Of a DNA stretch of 64,000 bases, positions 46,432 through 55,150 are shown piece by piece. Each line of letters begins with the position of its first letter. Positions within the stretch are counted from its first letter, which is position 1. The stretch is from the NCBI RefSeq assembly GCF_009391885.1, contig NZ_VZII01000052.1, positions 1 through 64,000 of the forward strand. Reading direction: 5' to 3'. Under the pieces are notes generated by a model, which was given only the letters and a program-made list of their open reading frames with translations, had not been told where the DNA came from and made no database searches. A program made the position numbers and the translations under genes. This stretch comes from Pseudomonas sp. MN1F. Lineage in GTDB: Bacteria; Pseudomonadota; Gammaproteobacteria; Pseudomonadales; Pseudomonadaceae.

Positions 46432-47865
46432 ATGCTGCGCAAACTTTCACTGGCGATAGCCGTGTCTTGTGCGTCCAACGGAGTGGTCTGGGCAGCGGAT
46501 ATGCCCACGACGGTGAAGACCGATCTGGTCAGTGTTTACCAGGAAGCGGTCGACAACAACGCCGATCTTGCTGCCGCCCGTGCCGATTATGGCGCCCAGA
46601 AAGAAGTGGTGCCGCAGGCCCGCGCCGGCCTGCTGCCAAACCTCTCGGCCGGTGCCGAGATGATGAATACCCGCACCAAGATCGACCAGCCTTCAGCCAC
46701 CACCAACCGCAGCGGCAATACCTGGAGCGCGACCCTCGCGCAACCGATCTTCCGCGCTGATCGCTGGTTCCAGCTGCAGGCTGCCGAAGCGGTCAACGAG
46801 CAGGCGGCGCTGCAACTGTCGGCTACCGAGCAGAACCTGATCCTGCAGACTGCGCAGGATTACTTCTCCGTGCTGCGCGCCCAGGACAACCTGGCGGCGA
46901 CCAAGGCTGAAGAAGCAGCCTTCAAGCGCCAGCTGGACCAGTCCAACGAACGGTTCGACGTTGGCCTGTCCGACAAGACCGACGTGCTGCAATCCCAGGC
47001 CAGCTACGATACCGCCCGGGCCAACCGGATCATCGCCGAACGCCAGGTGCAGGATGCCTTCGAGGCCCTGGTCACCCTGACCAACCGCGAGTACAGCTCG
47101 ATTCAGGGTGTCGTCCACACGCTACCGGTGAAGGTGCCGACACCCAACGACGCCAAGGCCTGGGTGGAAACCGCCGGCCGCCAGAACCTCAACCTGCTGG
47201 CCACCAACCACGCCGTTGCCGCCGCCGAAGAAACCCTGCGCCAGCGCAAGGCCGGCCACGCGCCGACCCTCGATGCGGTGGCCAAGTACGAAAAAGGTGA
47301 CAACGACAGCCTGGGCTTCACCAACCCGTCGCCGTTCGGCCAGCGCTACAGTGGTGATGTGGAGCAGACCAGCGTCGGCCTGCAGTTGAACATCCCGATC
47401 TACAGCGGTGGCCTCACCAGCTCGCAGGTACGCGAGGCCTACCAGCGCCTGAGCCAGAGCGAACAGCAACGGGAAAGCCTGCGCCGCCAGGTGGTGGAAA
47501 ACACCCGCAACCTGCACCGCGCGGTGAACACCGATGTGGAGCAGGTGCAGGCGCGCAAGCAGTCGATCATCTCCAACCAGAGCGCCCTGGAAGCCACCGA
47601 GATCGGCTACCAGGTCGGTACCCGCAACATCGTCGACGTGCTCGACGCCCAGCGCCAGCTGTACACCTCGGTGCGCGACTACAACAACAGCCGCTATGAC
47701 TACATTCTCGACAACCTGAGCCTGAAGCAGGCGGCAGGGACCTTGAGCCCGCAGGATCTGCAGGACCTCAAGCAATACCTGAAACCGGACTACAACCCGG
47801 ACAAGGACTTCCTGCCACCGGACCTGGCGGCCGCTGCTGCCAAGAACTTCGAGCGCAGGCCTTGA
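46432..47865 (+). CDS. tolC: Outer-membrane efflux channel TolC
   Basis: A 477-residue outer-membrane protein of the TolC family. Signal peptide residues 1-21 (MLRKLSLAIAVSCASNGVVWA). The body has the two structural repeats of coiled-coil helices (QAAEAVNEQAALQLSATEQ, RRQVVENTRNLHRAVNTDV) and RNIVDVLDAQRQLYTS. TolC serves tripartite efflux and type I secretion. Start ATG 46432 has AAGGA. Unlike in enterics, tolC is not next to nudF; the thiC-cytX-RsiV-like genes come between. Confidence 0.92.
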   Translation: MLRKLSLAIAVSCASNGVVWAADMPTTVKTDLVSVYQEAVDNNADLAAARADYGAQKEVVPQARAGLLPNLSAGAEMMNTRTKIDQPSATTNRSGNTWSATLAQPIFRADRWFQLQAAEAVNEQAALQLSATEQNLILQTAQDYFSVLRAQDNLAATKAEEAAFKRQLDQSNERFDVGLSDKTDVLQSQASYDTARANRIIAERQVQDAFEALVTLTNREYSSIQGVVHTLPVKVPTPNDAKAWVETAGRQNLNLLATNHAVAAAEETLRQRKAGHAPTLDAVAKYEKGDNDSLGFTNPSPFGQRYSGDVEQTSVGLQLNIPIYSGGLTSSQVREAYQRLSQSEQQRESLRRQVVENTRNLHRAVNTDVEQVQARKQSIISNQSALEATEIGYQVGTRNIVDVLDAQRQLYTSVRDYNNSRYDYILDNLSLKQAAGTLSPQDLQDLKQYLKPDYNPDKDFLPPDLAAAAAKNFERRP

Positions 47866-47870
47866 GACCG

Positions 47871-47912
47871 GTGTTGGCTTCTTCGCGGGTGAACCCGCGA
47901 AGAAGCCAACAC
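47871..47912. repeat. REP palindrome between convergent tolC and waaA
   Basis: A perfect 20-bp inverted repeat GTGTTGGCTTCTTCGCGGGT / ACCCGCGAAGAAGCCAACAC with a two-base loop. Its core TTCGCGGGTGAACCCGCGAA is the classical P. putida REP sequence. It separates two convergent genes, where REPs are usually found. Confidence 0.9.
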
Positions 47913-47917
47913 AAGCG

Positions 47918-49189
47918 TCAGCCAAGCAGCTTGCCCAGCCCATCCAGCAAGCGCTGCAAGGCGCCCTGGTTGGCCCGCATCACCGCCCTGCCCGCCTCGC
48001 CCATGCGCTGTGCATCCTGAGGCAGCTCGATCAATCGACGCACCGCCTCGGCCAGCCCTTCGGCATCATCAACCTGCTGCAACGCCCCCGCCTCGCGCAA
48101 CATCGCGCTGATTTCAAGGAAGTTGAACACATGCGGCCCCATGAGCACCGGCAATGCCAGTGCCGCAGGTTCCAATGGGTTATGACCGCCCGTGGCCACC
48201 AGGCTGCCGCCGACAAAGGCGATGTCGGCCAGGGCATAGAGGAACAGCAACTCACCCATGGTGTCGCCAAGCAACACCTGTGTCCGGGCATCCACCGGCG
48301 TGCCGGCAGAGCGGCGTACGGTGGCGAACTGCCCGGCGCACAAGGCCTGCACGGCATCAAACCGCTCAGGGTGGCGCGGCACCAGGATCAGCAGCGCATC
48401 ACCATGTACCTGCAGCAACTGCCGGTGCGCCTGCAGGATCAAGGCATCCTCACCCTCGTGAGTACTGGCAGCGATCCATACTGGACGCTGGTCGGCGCCC
48501 CACTGTTCGCGCAATGCCCTGGCACGGGGCTGCAAGTGCTCGTCGAGCTTCAGGTCGAACTTGATCGAGCCGGTCACCTGGACACACTCGGGGCGAGCGC
48601 CCAGATCACGGAAACGCCGGGCCTCGGTTTCGGTCTGCACGGCGATCAGGCTCATCTCACCCAGCATCGGCCGGGTCAGCTTGGCAAAGCGCCCATAGCC
48701 ACGGGCTGAACGCTCGGACAATCGGGCGTTGGCCAAGGCCACCGGGATACCGCGCCTGGCGCACTGATGGATATGGTTTGGCCACAGTTCGGTTTCCATG
48801 ATGATGCCCAGCTTGGGCTTCACATGGTCGAGAAAGCGCCCCGCCGCCCACGGCAGGTCATAGGGCAGGTAACAATGCTGGATGCGCGGCTCATCGGCGA
48901 ACATCGCGCGAATGCGCTCGGAGCCGGTCGGGGTCATGCAGGTGAGCGTGATCGGCAGGTCCGGGTAGGCCTTGAGCAGCGCACGCACCATCGGTGCGGC
49001 GGCAATGCTTTCACCGACCGACACCGCATGCACCCAGATCCCGCCCTGGCGCATGGCCGGCAGGTTGCGGGCGAAGCGCTCGCCGATGCGCTGGCCATAG
49101 GCCGGTGCCTTGCGTGCGCGCAGATACAGGCGCAGCGCAACCAGCGGCAGGCCCAGGTGAAACAGCAAGGTATAGAGTGTTCTGTTCAT
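47918..49189 (-). CDS. waaA: Lipid IV-A 3-deoxy-D-manno-octulosonic acid transferase
   Basis: A 423-residue GT30 enzyme adding Kdo residues to lipid IV-A, anchored by an N-terminal hydrophobic segment (LYTLLFHLGLPLVALRLYLR). Family motifs include GGIWVHAVSVGESIAAAP, WPNHIHQCARRGIPVALANARLSERSARGY and VGGSLVATGGHNPLEPAAL. Start ATG 49189 (MNRTLY) is chosen over an in-frame ATG 19 codons upstream, which overlaps the LysR 3' end. Located apart from the waa cluster at 53-64 kb. Confidence 0.94.
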   Translation of the reverse strand: MNRTLYTLLFHLGLPLVALRLYLRARKAPAYGQRIGERFARNLPAMRQGGIWVHAVSVGESIAAAPMVRALLKAYPDLPITLTCMTPTGSERIRAMFADEPRIQHCYLPYDLPWAAGRFLDHVKPKLGIIMETELWPNHIHQCARRGIPVALANARLSERSARGYGRFAKLTRPMLGEMSLIAVQTETEARRFRDLGARPECVQVTGSIKFDLKLDEHLQPRARALREQWGADQRPVWIAASTHEGEDALILQAHRQLLQVHGDALLILVPRHPERFDAVQALCAGQFATVRRSAGTPVDARTQVLLGDTMGELLFLYALADIAFVGGSLVATGGHNPLEPAALALPVLMGPHVFNFLEISAMLREAGALQQVDDAEGLAEAVRRLIELPQDAQRMGEAGRAVMRANQGALQRLLDGLGKLLG

Positions 49190-49200
49190 GGCCGCGGAGT

Positions 49201-50091
49201 TTACCCGATCGCGCGCAGGTGCACTGCAAAGCGCTCGGCCAACCATTGCGCAGCCGGGCCCAGTGGTTCATCGCGGCGCCAGGCCAGTTCTGCCACCAGT
49301 GCGGGCGGGCGCCATTCACTGTCGAGCTCGACCATGTATGCCTGGTAGGTCGGGTATTGCACCACATGCCGCGGCAGCCAGGCCCAGCCCAGGCCCCGCA
49401 TCAGCAGCTCGGCCATGGCGTAGAAGCTGTCGGCACGCCAGACCTGCGGGCTGATCGCCTCGCCGCCGGGGTAGCCACTTTGCTGCGGGGTGATCAGCAA
49501 TTGCCGGTGGCGGGCCAGCTGCTGGCGGGTGACCTGGCCTTCGCGAGCAAGTGGATGACCAACCGCACATACCGTCACCATTTCCACGCTGCCCAACGCT
49601 CGGCGCTCCAGTGATGCCGGGATGCTTTCGTGGTGGAAGAACAGCCCCAGGTCGGCGCGTCGCTCGGCCAGCTTGCGCGCTACATCGCCCTGGGCGCCGC
49701 TGGCCAGTTGCACCTCCAGGTAAGGGTAACGGCTAGCCAGTTCGTCGAGGCTGTCGATCACTGGCTGATAAGGCATCGCCTCGTCCTGCGCCACCCGCAA
49801 CAAGGCTTCCTGGCCACGCATCAAGGCCAGGGCACGGCCATCCAGGCGTTCGCACTGGCGCAAGAGTTCGCGGGCATCTTCGAGCAACGCCGTGCCATTT
49901 TCAGTCAGTTTCGGCTGGCGCCCGCTGCTGCGCTCGAACAACGTGACGCCGAGGTCGGTTTCGAGCAGGGCGATGGCATTGCTGACGGCCGACTGTGCCT
50001 TGCGCTGTTCGCGGGCCACTGCGGAAAACGAGCGCAATTCGGCAACACGCAGAAAGGTGCGCAGTTGTTCCAGGTTCCATTGCTCGGCCAT
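49201..50091 (-). CDS. LysR-family transcriptional regulator
   Basis: A 296-residue LTTR: winged helix-turn-helix at the N-terminus (LEQLRTFLRVAELRSFSAVAREQRKAQSAVSNAIALLE), then an effector domain. It is divergent from an SMR efflux gene, the common arrangement in which the regulator controls its neighbour. The intergenic region holds an ATC-N9-GAT LysR box overlapping its own promoter, so self-regulation is likely. The effector is unknown. Confidence 0.93.
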   Translation of the reverse strand: MAEQWNLEQLRTFLRVAELRSFSAVAREQRKAQSAVSNAIALLETDLGVTLFERSSGRQPKLTENGTALLEDARELLRQCERLDGRALALMRGQEALLRVAQDEAMPYQPVIDSLDELASRYPYLEVQLASGAQGDVARKLAERRADLGLFFHHESIPASLERRALGSVEMVTVCAVGHPLAREGQVTRQQLARHRQLLITPQQSGYPGGEAISPQVWRADSFYAMAELLMRGLGWAWLPRHVVQYPTYQAYMVELDSEWRPPALVAELAWRRDEPLGPAAQWLAERFAVHLRAIG

Positions 50092-50093
50092 CA

Positions 50094-50116
50094 ACCTATC
50101 TCCCATATGGATAGGT
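50094..50116. promoter_or_regulatory. LysR-type operator (ATC-N9-GAT dyad)
   Basis: ACCTATC (50094-50100) and GATAGGT (50110-50116) form a seven-base inverted repeat around nine bases, which includes ATC-N9-GAT, a form of the T-N11-A LysR recognition motif. It sits 3-25 bases upstream of the regulator start and about 65-85 bases before the SMR gene. Confidence 0.65.
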
Positions 50117-50178
50117 AATGACTTTACCGCATCTGGGTAATCTCTAGAATGCCCAGCCAGTCACCGGAGGATCCAGCA

Positions 50179-50511
50179 ATGAACGCCTATACCTATCTCG
50201 CCATCGCCATCTGCGCCGAAGTCATCGCCACTGCCTCCATGAAGGCGGTGAAGGGGCTGAGCACGCCGTTGCCGTTGCTGCTGATGGTGGTCGGCTACGG
50301 GATCGCGTTCTGGATGCTGACCCTGGTGGTGCGCAGCATTCCGGTGGGCATCGCCTATGCGATCTGGTCGGGCCTTGGCATCGTGCTGATCAGCGTGGCG
50401 GCGCTGGTGATCTATGGGCAGAAGCTGGATGTACCGGCAATGCTGGGCATGGCGATGATCGTGGGTGGCGTGGTTGTGATTCAGCTGTTTTCCAACACTG
50501 CCGGGCACTAA
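50179..50511 (+). CDS. SMR-family multidrug efflux transporter
   Basis: A 110-residue four-helix protein of the small multidrug resistance family. The essential membrane glutamate E14 is in IAICAEVIATASMK, and the YAIWSGLGIVLIS helix is typical of EmrE/QacE-type drug/proton antiporters (as opposed to SugE/Gdx). It probably works as an antiparallel dimer. Regulated presumably by the divergent LysR. Confidence 0.9.
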   Translation: MNAYTYLAIAICAEVIATASMKAVKGLSTPLPLLLMVVGYGIAFWMLTLVVRSIPVGIAYAIWSGLGIVLISVAALVIYGQKLDVPAMLGMAMIVGGVVVIQLFSNTAGH

Positions 50512-50557
50512 GGCAGCCTGTATACTTGCCAGCTGTCCCAGTCTTCGAGGTACCGCC

Positions 50558-51733
50558 ATGCCAACCGCCATTTCCACTGACGTACTGATCGTCGGCGCCG
50601 GGGTCGCAGGCCTCTGGCTCAATGCCCGCCTGCGTCGCCTGGGTTACTCGACAGTGCTGGTGGAGCGCGCCAGCCTCGGTGGCGAGCAGACCATCAAGTC
50701 CCAGGGCATCATCCATGGCGGTACCAAGTACGCCCTGCATGGCGCCCTGACCGGTGCCTCGGAAGCCATCGCCGACATGCCGCGACGCTGGCGCGAAGCG
50801 ATCGCAGGCAACGGCGAGCTGGACCTGACCAGCACCCGCCTGCTTTCCGATGCCCATTACCTGTGGTCGCCAGGCACCCTGGCCGGCAACCTGACCAGCT
50901 TCTTCGCCAGCAAGGCGGTACGTGGCCGGGTCGATCAGGTAAAGGGCGAGCAATTGCCACCGGCCCTGCAGGACCGTGCCTTCAAGGGCAAGGTCTACCG
51001 CCTGGCAGAGTTGGTGATCGATGTGCCCAGCCTGCTGGCGAACCTGGCCGAACTGGCCGGTGACAGCCTGCTCGCTGGCGAACAGATCGAACCGCTGCGC
51101 GAGGGCGACGAACTGCTCGGCTTGCGCGTCGACGGCCGTGAAATCCGCGCCCAGCGCATCGTGCTCAGCGCCGGCGCTGGCACCGAAGACCTGCTGCATG
51201 CCCTGGGCCTGAAGCAACCTGCCATGCAGACCCGCCCGTTGCACATGGTCCTGGCCAAAGGGCCAAACCTCAAGCCGCTTTATGCGCACTGCCTGGGCGG
51301 TGGGCCGAAGCCGCGCGTGACCGTCACCACCCACCCGGCGGCCGATGGCCAGTGGGTCTGGTACCTCGGCGGCGACCTGGCCGAAGCCGATGGCGTAGCC
51401 CGCGAGCCAGCCGCGCAAATCGCTGCAGCACAGAAGGAAATTGCCAGCCTGCTGCCTTGGGTCGACCAGAACCAGGTGCGCTGGGCGACCCTGCGCGTCG
51501 ATCGCGCCGAGCCCGCACAGTCTGGCCTGGTGCGCCCCGACAACGCCTTCCTCGCCGAACAGCAGCGCCTGCTGGTGGGCTGGCCGACCAAACTGGCACT
51601 GGCGCCGGACTTCACTGACCGTGTACTGGCCAGCCTGGAACGCGATGGCGTACGCCCGACAGCGCAGGCCGACCTTTCCGGCCTGCCACGCCCGGCCCTG
51701 GGTGTACCGGCCTGGGAGCAACTGCTGCCATGA
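50558..51733 (+). CDS. FAD-dependent oxidoreductase (DAO-like)
   Basis: A 391-residue flavoprotein of the D-amino-acid-oxidase fold. The Rossmann motif VLIVGAGVAGLWLNARL (GxGxxG) starts at residue 9 and the ATG/GD-type motif QRIVLSAGAGTEDLL completes FAD binding. It is close to glycine oxidase or sarcosine oxidase-like enzymes, but lacks features that name a substrate. Its stop overlaps the aldo-keto reductase start (ATGA). Confidence 0.82.
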   Translation: MPTAISTDVLIVGAGVAGLWLNARLRRLGYSTVLVERASLGGEQTIKSQGIIHGGTKYALHGALTGASEAIADMPRRWREAIAGNGELDLTSTRLLSDAHYLWSPGTLAGNLTSFFASKAVRGRVDQVKGEQLPPALQDRAFKGKVYRLAELVIDVPSLLANLAELAGDSLLAGEQIEPLREGDELLGLRVDGREIRAQRIVLSAGAGTEDLLHALGLKQPAMQTRPLHMVLAKGPNLKPLYAHCLGGGPKPRVTVTTHPAADGQWVWYLGGDLAEADGVAREPAAQIAAAQKEIASLLPWVDQNQVRWATLRVDRAEPAQSGLVRPDNAFLAEQQRLLVGWPTKLALAPDFTDRVLASLERDGVRPTAQADLSGLPRPALGVPAWEQLLP

Positions 51734-52542
51734 CCTTGCCAACCTTGCATGGCTTGCACCGCCCCCTGGGCAGCACCGGTTTCAAGGTTTCGCCACTGGG
51801 CCTGGGCACGGTCAAGCTGGGCCGCGACCAGGGCGTCAAATACCCCAATGGCTTCACCATCCCCGGCGATGACGAAGCCCGAATGCTGCTGGCCCAGGCC
51901 CGCGAGCTGGGTATCAACCTGATCGACACCGCCCCGGCCTATGGCCGCAGTGAAGAGCGCCTGGGGCCTTTGCTGCGCGGCCAGCGCGATGAATGGGTGA
52001 TCGTCAGCAAGGTGGGTGAGGAGTTCGAAGACGGCCAGTCCAGCTTCGACTTCAGCGCCGCCCACACCCGCCGCTCGGTGGAGCGCAGCCTGCGCCGCCT
52101 GGAAACTGACCGCATCGAACTGGTGCTGGTGCACTCCGACGGCAATGACCTGGCAATCCTTGAACAGGAGGAGGTCTACCAGACCCTGGCCGCGCTCAAG
52201 CAGGAAGGCAAGATTCTCGGCTATGGCCTTTCAGGCAAGACCGTCGCCGGTGGCCTGAAGGCGCTGGAGCAAGGCGATTGCGCCATGGTCACCTACAACC
52301 TCAACGAGCAGGCAGAACGCCCGGTGCTGGACTACGCTGCCGAACACGGCAAAGCCATTCTGGTGAAGAAGGCCTTGGCCAGCGGGCACATCTGCCTTGC
52401 CCCGGGGGTCGATCCGGTGCAAGCCAGCTTCGAGCTGCTGTTCGCCCACCCAGGCGTGAGCAGTGCTATCGTCGGCACCATCAATCCGTTGCACCTGGCC
52501 CACAACGTGGCCACCGTCGCCCGCATCCTGGGCCAGCATTGA
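51730..52542 (+). CDS. Aldo/keto reductase
   Basis: A 270-residue TIM-barrel NADPH-dependent reductase. The catalytic tetrad is partly visible: D in NLIDTAPAYGRSEERLG (with Tyr), Lys in VIVSKVGEEFEDG, and His in ELVLVHSDGND. The substrate is unknown. It is translationally coupled to the FAD enzyme upstream, which suggests a two-step conversion. Confidence 0.88.
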   Translation: MTLPTLHGLHRPLGSTGFKVSPLGLGTVKLGRDQGVKYPNGFTIPGDDEARMLLAQARELGINLIDTAPAYGRSEERLGPLLRGQRDEWVIVSKVGEEFEDGQSSFDFSAAHTRRSVERSLRRLETDRIELVLVHSDGNDLAILEQEEVYQTLAALKQEGKILGYGLSGKTVAGGLKALEQGDCAMVTYNLNEQAERPVLDYAAEHGKAILVKKALASGHICLAPGVDPVQASFELLFAHPGVSSAIVGTINPLHLAHNVATVARILGQH

Positions 52543-52597
52543 GTTGTCACCCACCCAAGCTGGGCCTGGAGACTGACCCGACGCAAGGAGGAGCCTC

Positions 52598-53566
52598 GTG
52601 GCGCGTACGCTGATCCGCAAGAACCCGAGCAACTTCAAGACACTGCCGCTGCATGTCGAAGCCACCCCCGAAGGCCTGGTCTACCAGAGCATCGGCATGC
52701 CCCTGAACTTCGCCCAGACCCAGCAACGGCGGCGCGCCATCCAGCTTGCCGACAAGCAGCGCTTCGTGGTCGAACTGGCCAACCTGGGTGTTTCCGTTCG
52801 CCTGACCCTGCATTGGCAGCACCGTGATTACTGGGTGCTGGTAAGGCAGCGCCGCCAGGACCGCGGCGATGTGGTCTTGAAACTGATTTCCGGCTATGTC
52901 CCCGCCCAGGAGCTCAACCTGCCGCTGCACACCGCCGTCCAGGAGGTCGCTGAAGAATGCCTGCTGGAGACCCCGGAAGGCTGGCTGAGCGGGCGCTTCA
53001 ACGATACTTGGCTGCCAGCTCCTTATGCCGCCGCACTGCATTACCGCGAAGCATTACCCTTTGTGCTGACGCCGGAGTCAGGGGCTGCCCGCCCGGTGCA
53101 CTGTGGCAACCTGATGTTGCTGGAACGGCCACGGGCTTATGTGCACTTGCCGACGGCTTCGCTGCAGTTGATCTACGACATGCGCCTGCAGGTGCCGAGG
53201 GAGACCAAGAAACTCAGCCTGTTCCATGTCGATGAGCGCCTGGAAGGCGACCAACTGGTGGCGCGGCTCAACCGCAAGCGGCCGGACCTGTACCTGATGC
53301 CGGTGCAGGATGGGCAGCCGTTGGCGGAGCTCTACACGTTGAAGAAGGATGAGTTGGTGCCGGCGAGTACCCGGGGCCTGTACCTGGCCGAGAGCTTTGC
53401 CCGCCAGGAAGGCTGGGTGGTGGCAGATGAGCGGATTCGCTGGAAGGACTGGGTGAAACAGCAGGGGCTGGTGGAGCGCAAGGTGGCGCCGGCTTCGCAT
53501 TTGCAGCGCTTGGGCGACAAGGCACGGGCGCTACTGGAACGGGCCCGAACTTCACTTCATAAATAG
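52598..53566 (+). CDS. Conserved NUDIX-like protein
   Basis: A 322-residue soluble protein. The region LPLHTAVQEVAEECLLETPEG resembles a Nudix box (x-E-V-x-E-E-C) but lacks the full G-x5-E start, so activity is uncertain. I recall orthologues in Pseudomonas being labelled metal ABC transporter ATPase; no Walker A, signature or Walker B motif is present, so that label is not supported. GTG start behind AAGGAGG. The gene precedes hldE convergently and may belong with the LPS region by position only. Confidence 0.7.
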   Translation: MARTLIRKNPSNFKTLPLHVEATPEGLVYQSIGMPLNFAQTQQRRRAIQLADKQRFVVELANLGVSVRLTLHWQHRDYWVLVRQRRQDRGDVVLKLISGYVPAQELNLPLHTAVQEVAEECLLETPEGWLSGRFNDTWLPAPYAAALHYREALPFVLTPESGAARPVHCGNLMLLERPRAYVHLPTASLQLIYDMRLQVPRETKKLSLFHVDERLEGDQLVARLNRKRPDLYLMPVQDGQPLAELYTLKKDELVPASTRGLYLAESFARQEGWVVADERIRWKDWVKQQGLVERKVAPASHLQRLGDKARALLERARTSLHK

Positions 53567-53568
53567 CA

Positions 53569-53593
53569 GCTGGGGCTGCTTTGCAGCCCCAGC
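53569..53593. terminator. Hairpin between convergent NUDIX-like gene and hldE
   Basis: Perfect 11-bp stem GCTGGGGCTGC / GCAGCCCCAGC with TTT loop in the 33 bases between two convergent stops. Same design as the GC hairpins at 21172 and 24214; probable bidirectional terminator. Confidence 0.7.
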
Positions 53594-53599
53594 AATCGA

Positions 53600-55021
53600 T
53601 CAGTTCTTGCGGATCTTCTCGACAATGGCCGTGGTCGAGCTGTTTTCGACCAGCCCCAGCACTTTCACGGTGCCGCCATAGCCCTTGACGATATCGGCAC
53701 CTACCACCTGGTCGATGCCATAGTCCCCGCCCTTGACCAGCACGTCTGGCTTGACCTGGCTCAGCAGGTTTTCCGGGGTGCCTTCTGGGAAACTGATCAC
53801 CCAGTCCACCGCGCCCAGGCCAGCCAGTACGGCCATGCGCCGGTCAACGCTGTTGATCGGACGACCCGGGCCCTTCAGGCGGCTGACCGACGCATCGTCG
53901 TTGACTGCGACAATCAGGCGATCGCCCTGTGCACGCGCCTGCTCCAGGTAAGTGACATGCCCGGCATGCAGGATATCGAAACAGCCGTTGGTGAAGACGA
54001 TCTTCTCTTTGTGCGCCCGCGCATCGTCGATGGCCAGCAGCAGTTGCTCCAGGCCCAGCACGCCACGCTCGGAGCCTTCTTCACGCTGGATCGCCCGGCG
54101 CAGTTCCGGGGCACTGATTGCGGCGGTGCCCAGCTTGCCGACCACGATGCCGGCCGCCAGGTTGGCCAGGGCCACCGCGTGAGGCAGGTCTTCGCCGGCG
54201 GCAATGGCCGCTGCCAGCGTCGAGATCACGGTATCACCGGCACCGGTCACATCGAACACTTCGCGAGCCCGTGCAGGCAGGTGCAGCGCCGGCTGACCGG
54301 TGCGCAGCAGGGTCATGCCATGCTCGCCACGGGTCACCAGCAGCGCACCAAGGTCCAGGGCCTGCAGCAATTGCAGGCCTTTGGCGACCAGTTCTGCCTC
54401 ATCGGCGCAGCGGCCGACGATGGTCTCGAACTCGCTCAGGTTCGGCGTGATCAGGCTGGCGCCACGGTAGATCGAAAAATCCTTGCCCTTGGGATCGGCC
54501 AGCACTGGAATGCCCTTGGCACGTGCGGCCTGGATCAGGCTCTGATGGTTCTTCAGCGCGCCCTTGCCATAGTCGGACAGGACCAGGACCTTGACGCCTT
54601 CGAGCAAGGTGTCGACTTCCGCCCCCAGCGACAGCGGGTCGGTGGCGAACGGCTGTTCGAAATCGATGCGCAGCAATTGCTGGTGACGGCTCATGACCCG
54701 CAGCTTGACGATGGTCGGCTGGTGCGCGATGCGCTGGAACACCGAACGCACGCCTGCGGCCTGCAGGCTGTTGGCCAGGCTGTCGGCGGCCTCGTCCTGG
54801 CCGGTGACGCCGATCAGCGAGGCTGGTGCGCCAAGGGCGGCGATGTTCAAGGCAACGTTGGCCGCGCCGCCGGGGCGATCCTCGATCTGATCGACCTTGA
54901 CCACCGGCACTGGCGCTTCAGGCGAGATACGCGAGGTACCGCCATGCCAGTAGCGGTCGAGCATGACATCGCCGACCACCAGTACCGGGGCTTGATCGAA
55001 ACGCGGCATGGACAACTTCAT
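53600..55021 (-). CDS. hldE: Bifunctional heptose-7-phosphate kinase / heptose-1-phosphate adenylyltransferase
   Basis: A 473-residue fusion for ADP-L-glycero-D-manno-heptose synthesis in the LPS inner core. N-terminal ribokinase-like domain (VVGDVMLDRYWHG, GGAANVALN, GAGDTVISTLAAA) followed by a nucleotidyltransferase (TNGCFDILHAGHVTYL near residue 345, then GRPINSVDRR). Start ATG 55021 (MKLSMPRF). Confidence 0.95.
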   Translation of the reverse strand: MKLSMPRFDQAPVLVVGDVMLDRYWHGGTSRISPEAPVPVVKVDQIEDRPGGAANVALNIAALGAPASLIGVTGQDEAADSLANSLQAAGVRSVFQRIAHQPTIVKLRVMSRHQQLLRIDFEQPFATDPLSLGAEVDTLLEGVKVLVLSDYGKGALKNHQSLIQAARAKGIPVLADPKGKDFSIYRGASLITPNLSEFETIVGRCADEAELVAKGLQLLQALDLGALLVTRGEHGMTLLRTGQPALHLPARAREVFDVTGAGDTVISTLAAAIAAGEDLPHAVALANLAAGIVVGKLGTAAISAPELRRAIQREEGSERGVLGLEQLLLAIDDARAHKEKIVFTNGCFDILHAGHVTYLEQARAQGDRLIVAVNDDASVSRLKGPGRPINSVDRRMAVLAGLGAVDWVISFPEGTPENLLSQVKPDVLVKGGDYGIDQVVGADIVKGYGGTVKVLGLVENSSTTAIVEKIRKN

Positions 55022-55118
55022 GGGCAACCCATATGGAAATAATGAACAGGGGCAGGATATTAGCACAGGGTAGGCGACGGCTTTACGGCCAGATACACCC
55101 TGGAACATTCCCGTGACA

Positions 55119-55141
55119 ATCGGGGCCGATACGGCCCCGAT
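55119..55141 (-). terminator. Hairpin after msbA
   Basis: ATCGGGGCCG / CGGCCCCGAT around a three-base loop, nine bases after the msbA stop on the minus strand. Lacks a T-run; may weaken read-through into hldE rather than stop it. Confidence 0.5.
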
Positions 55142-55150
55142 CAAGGCGGG

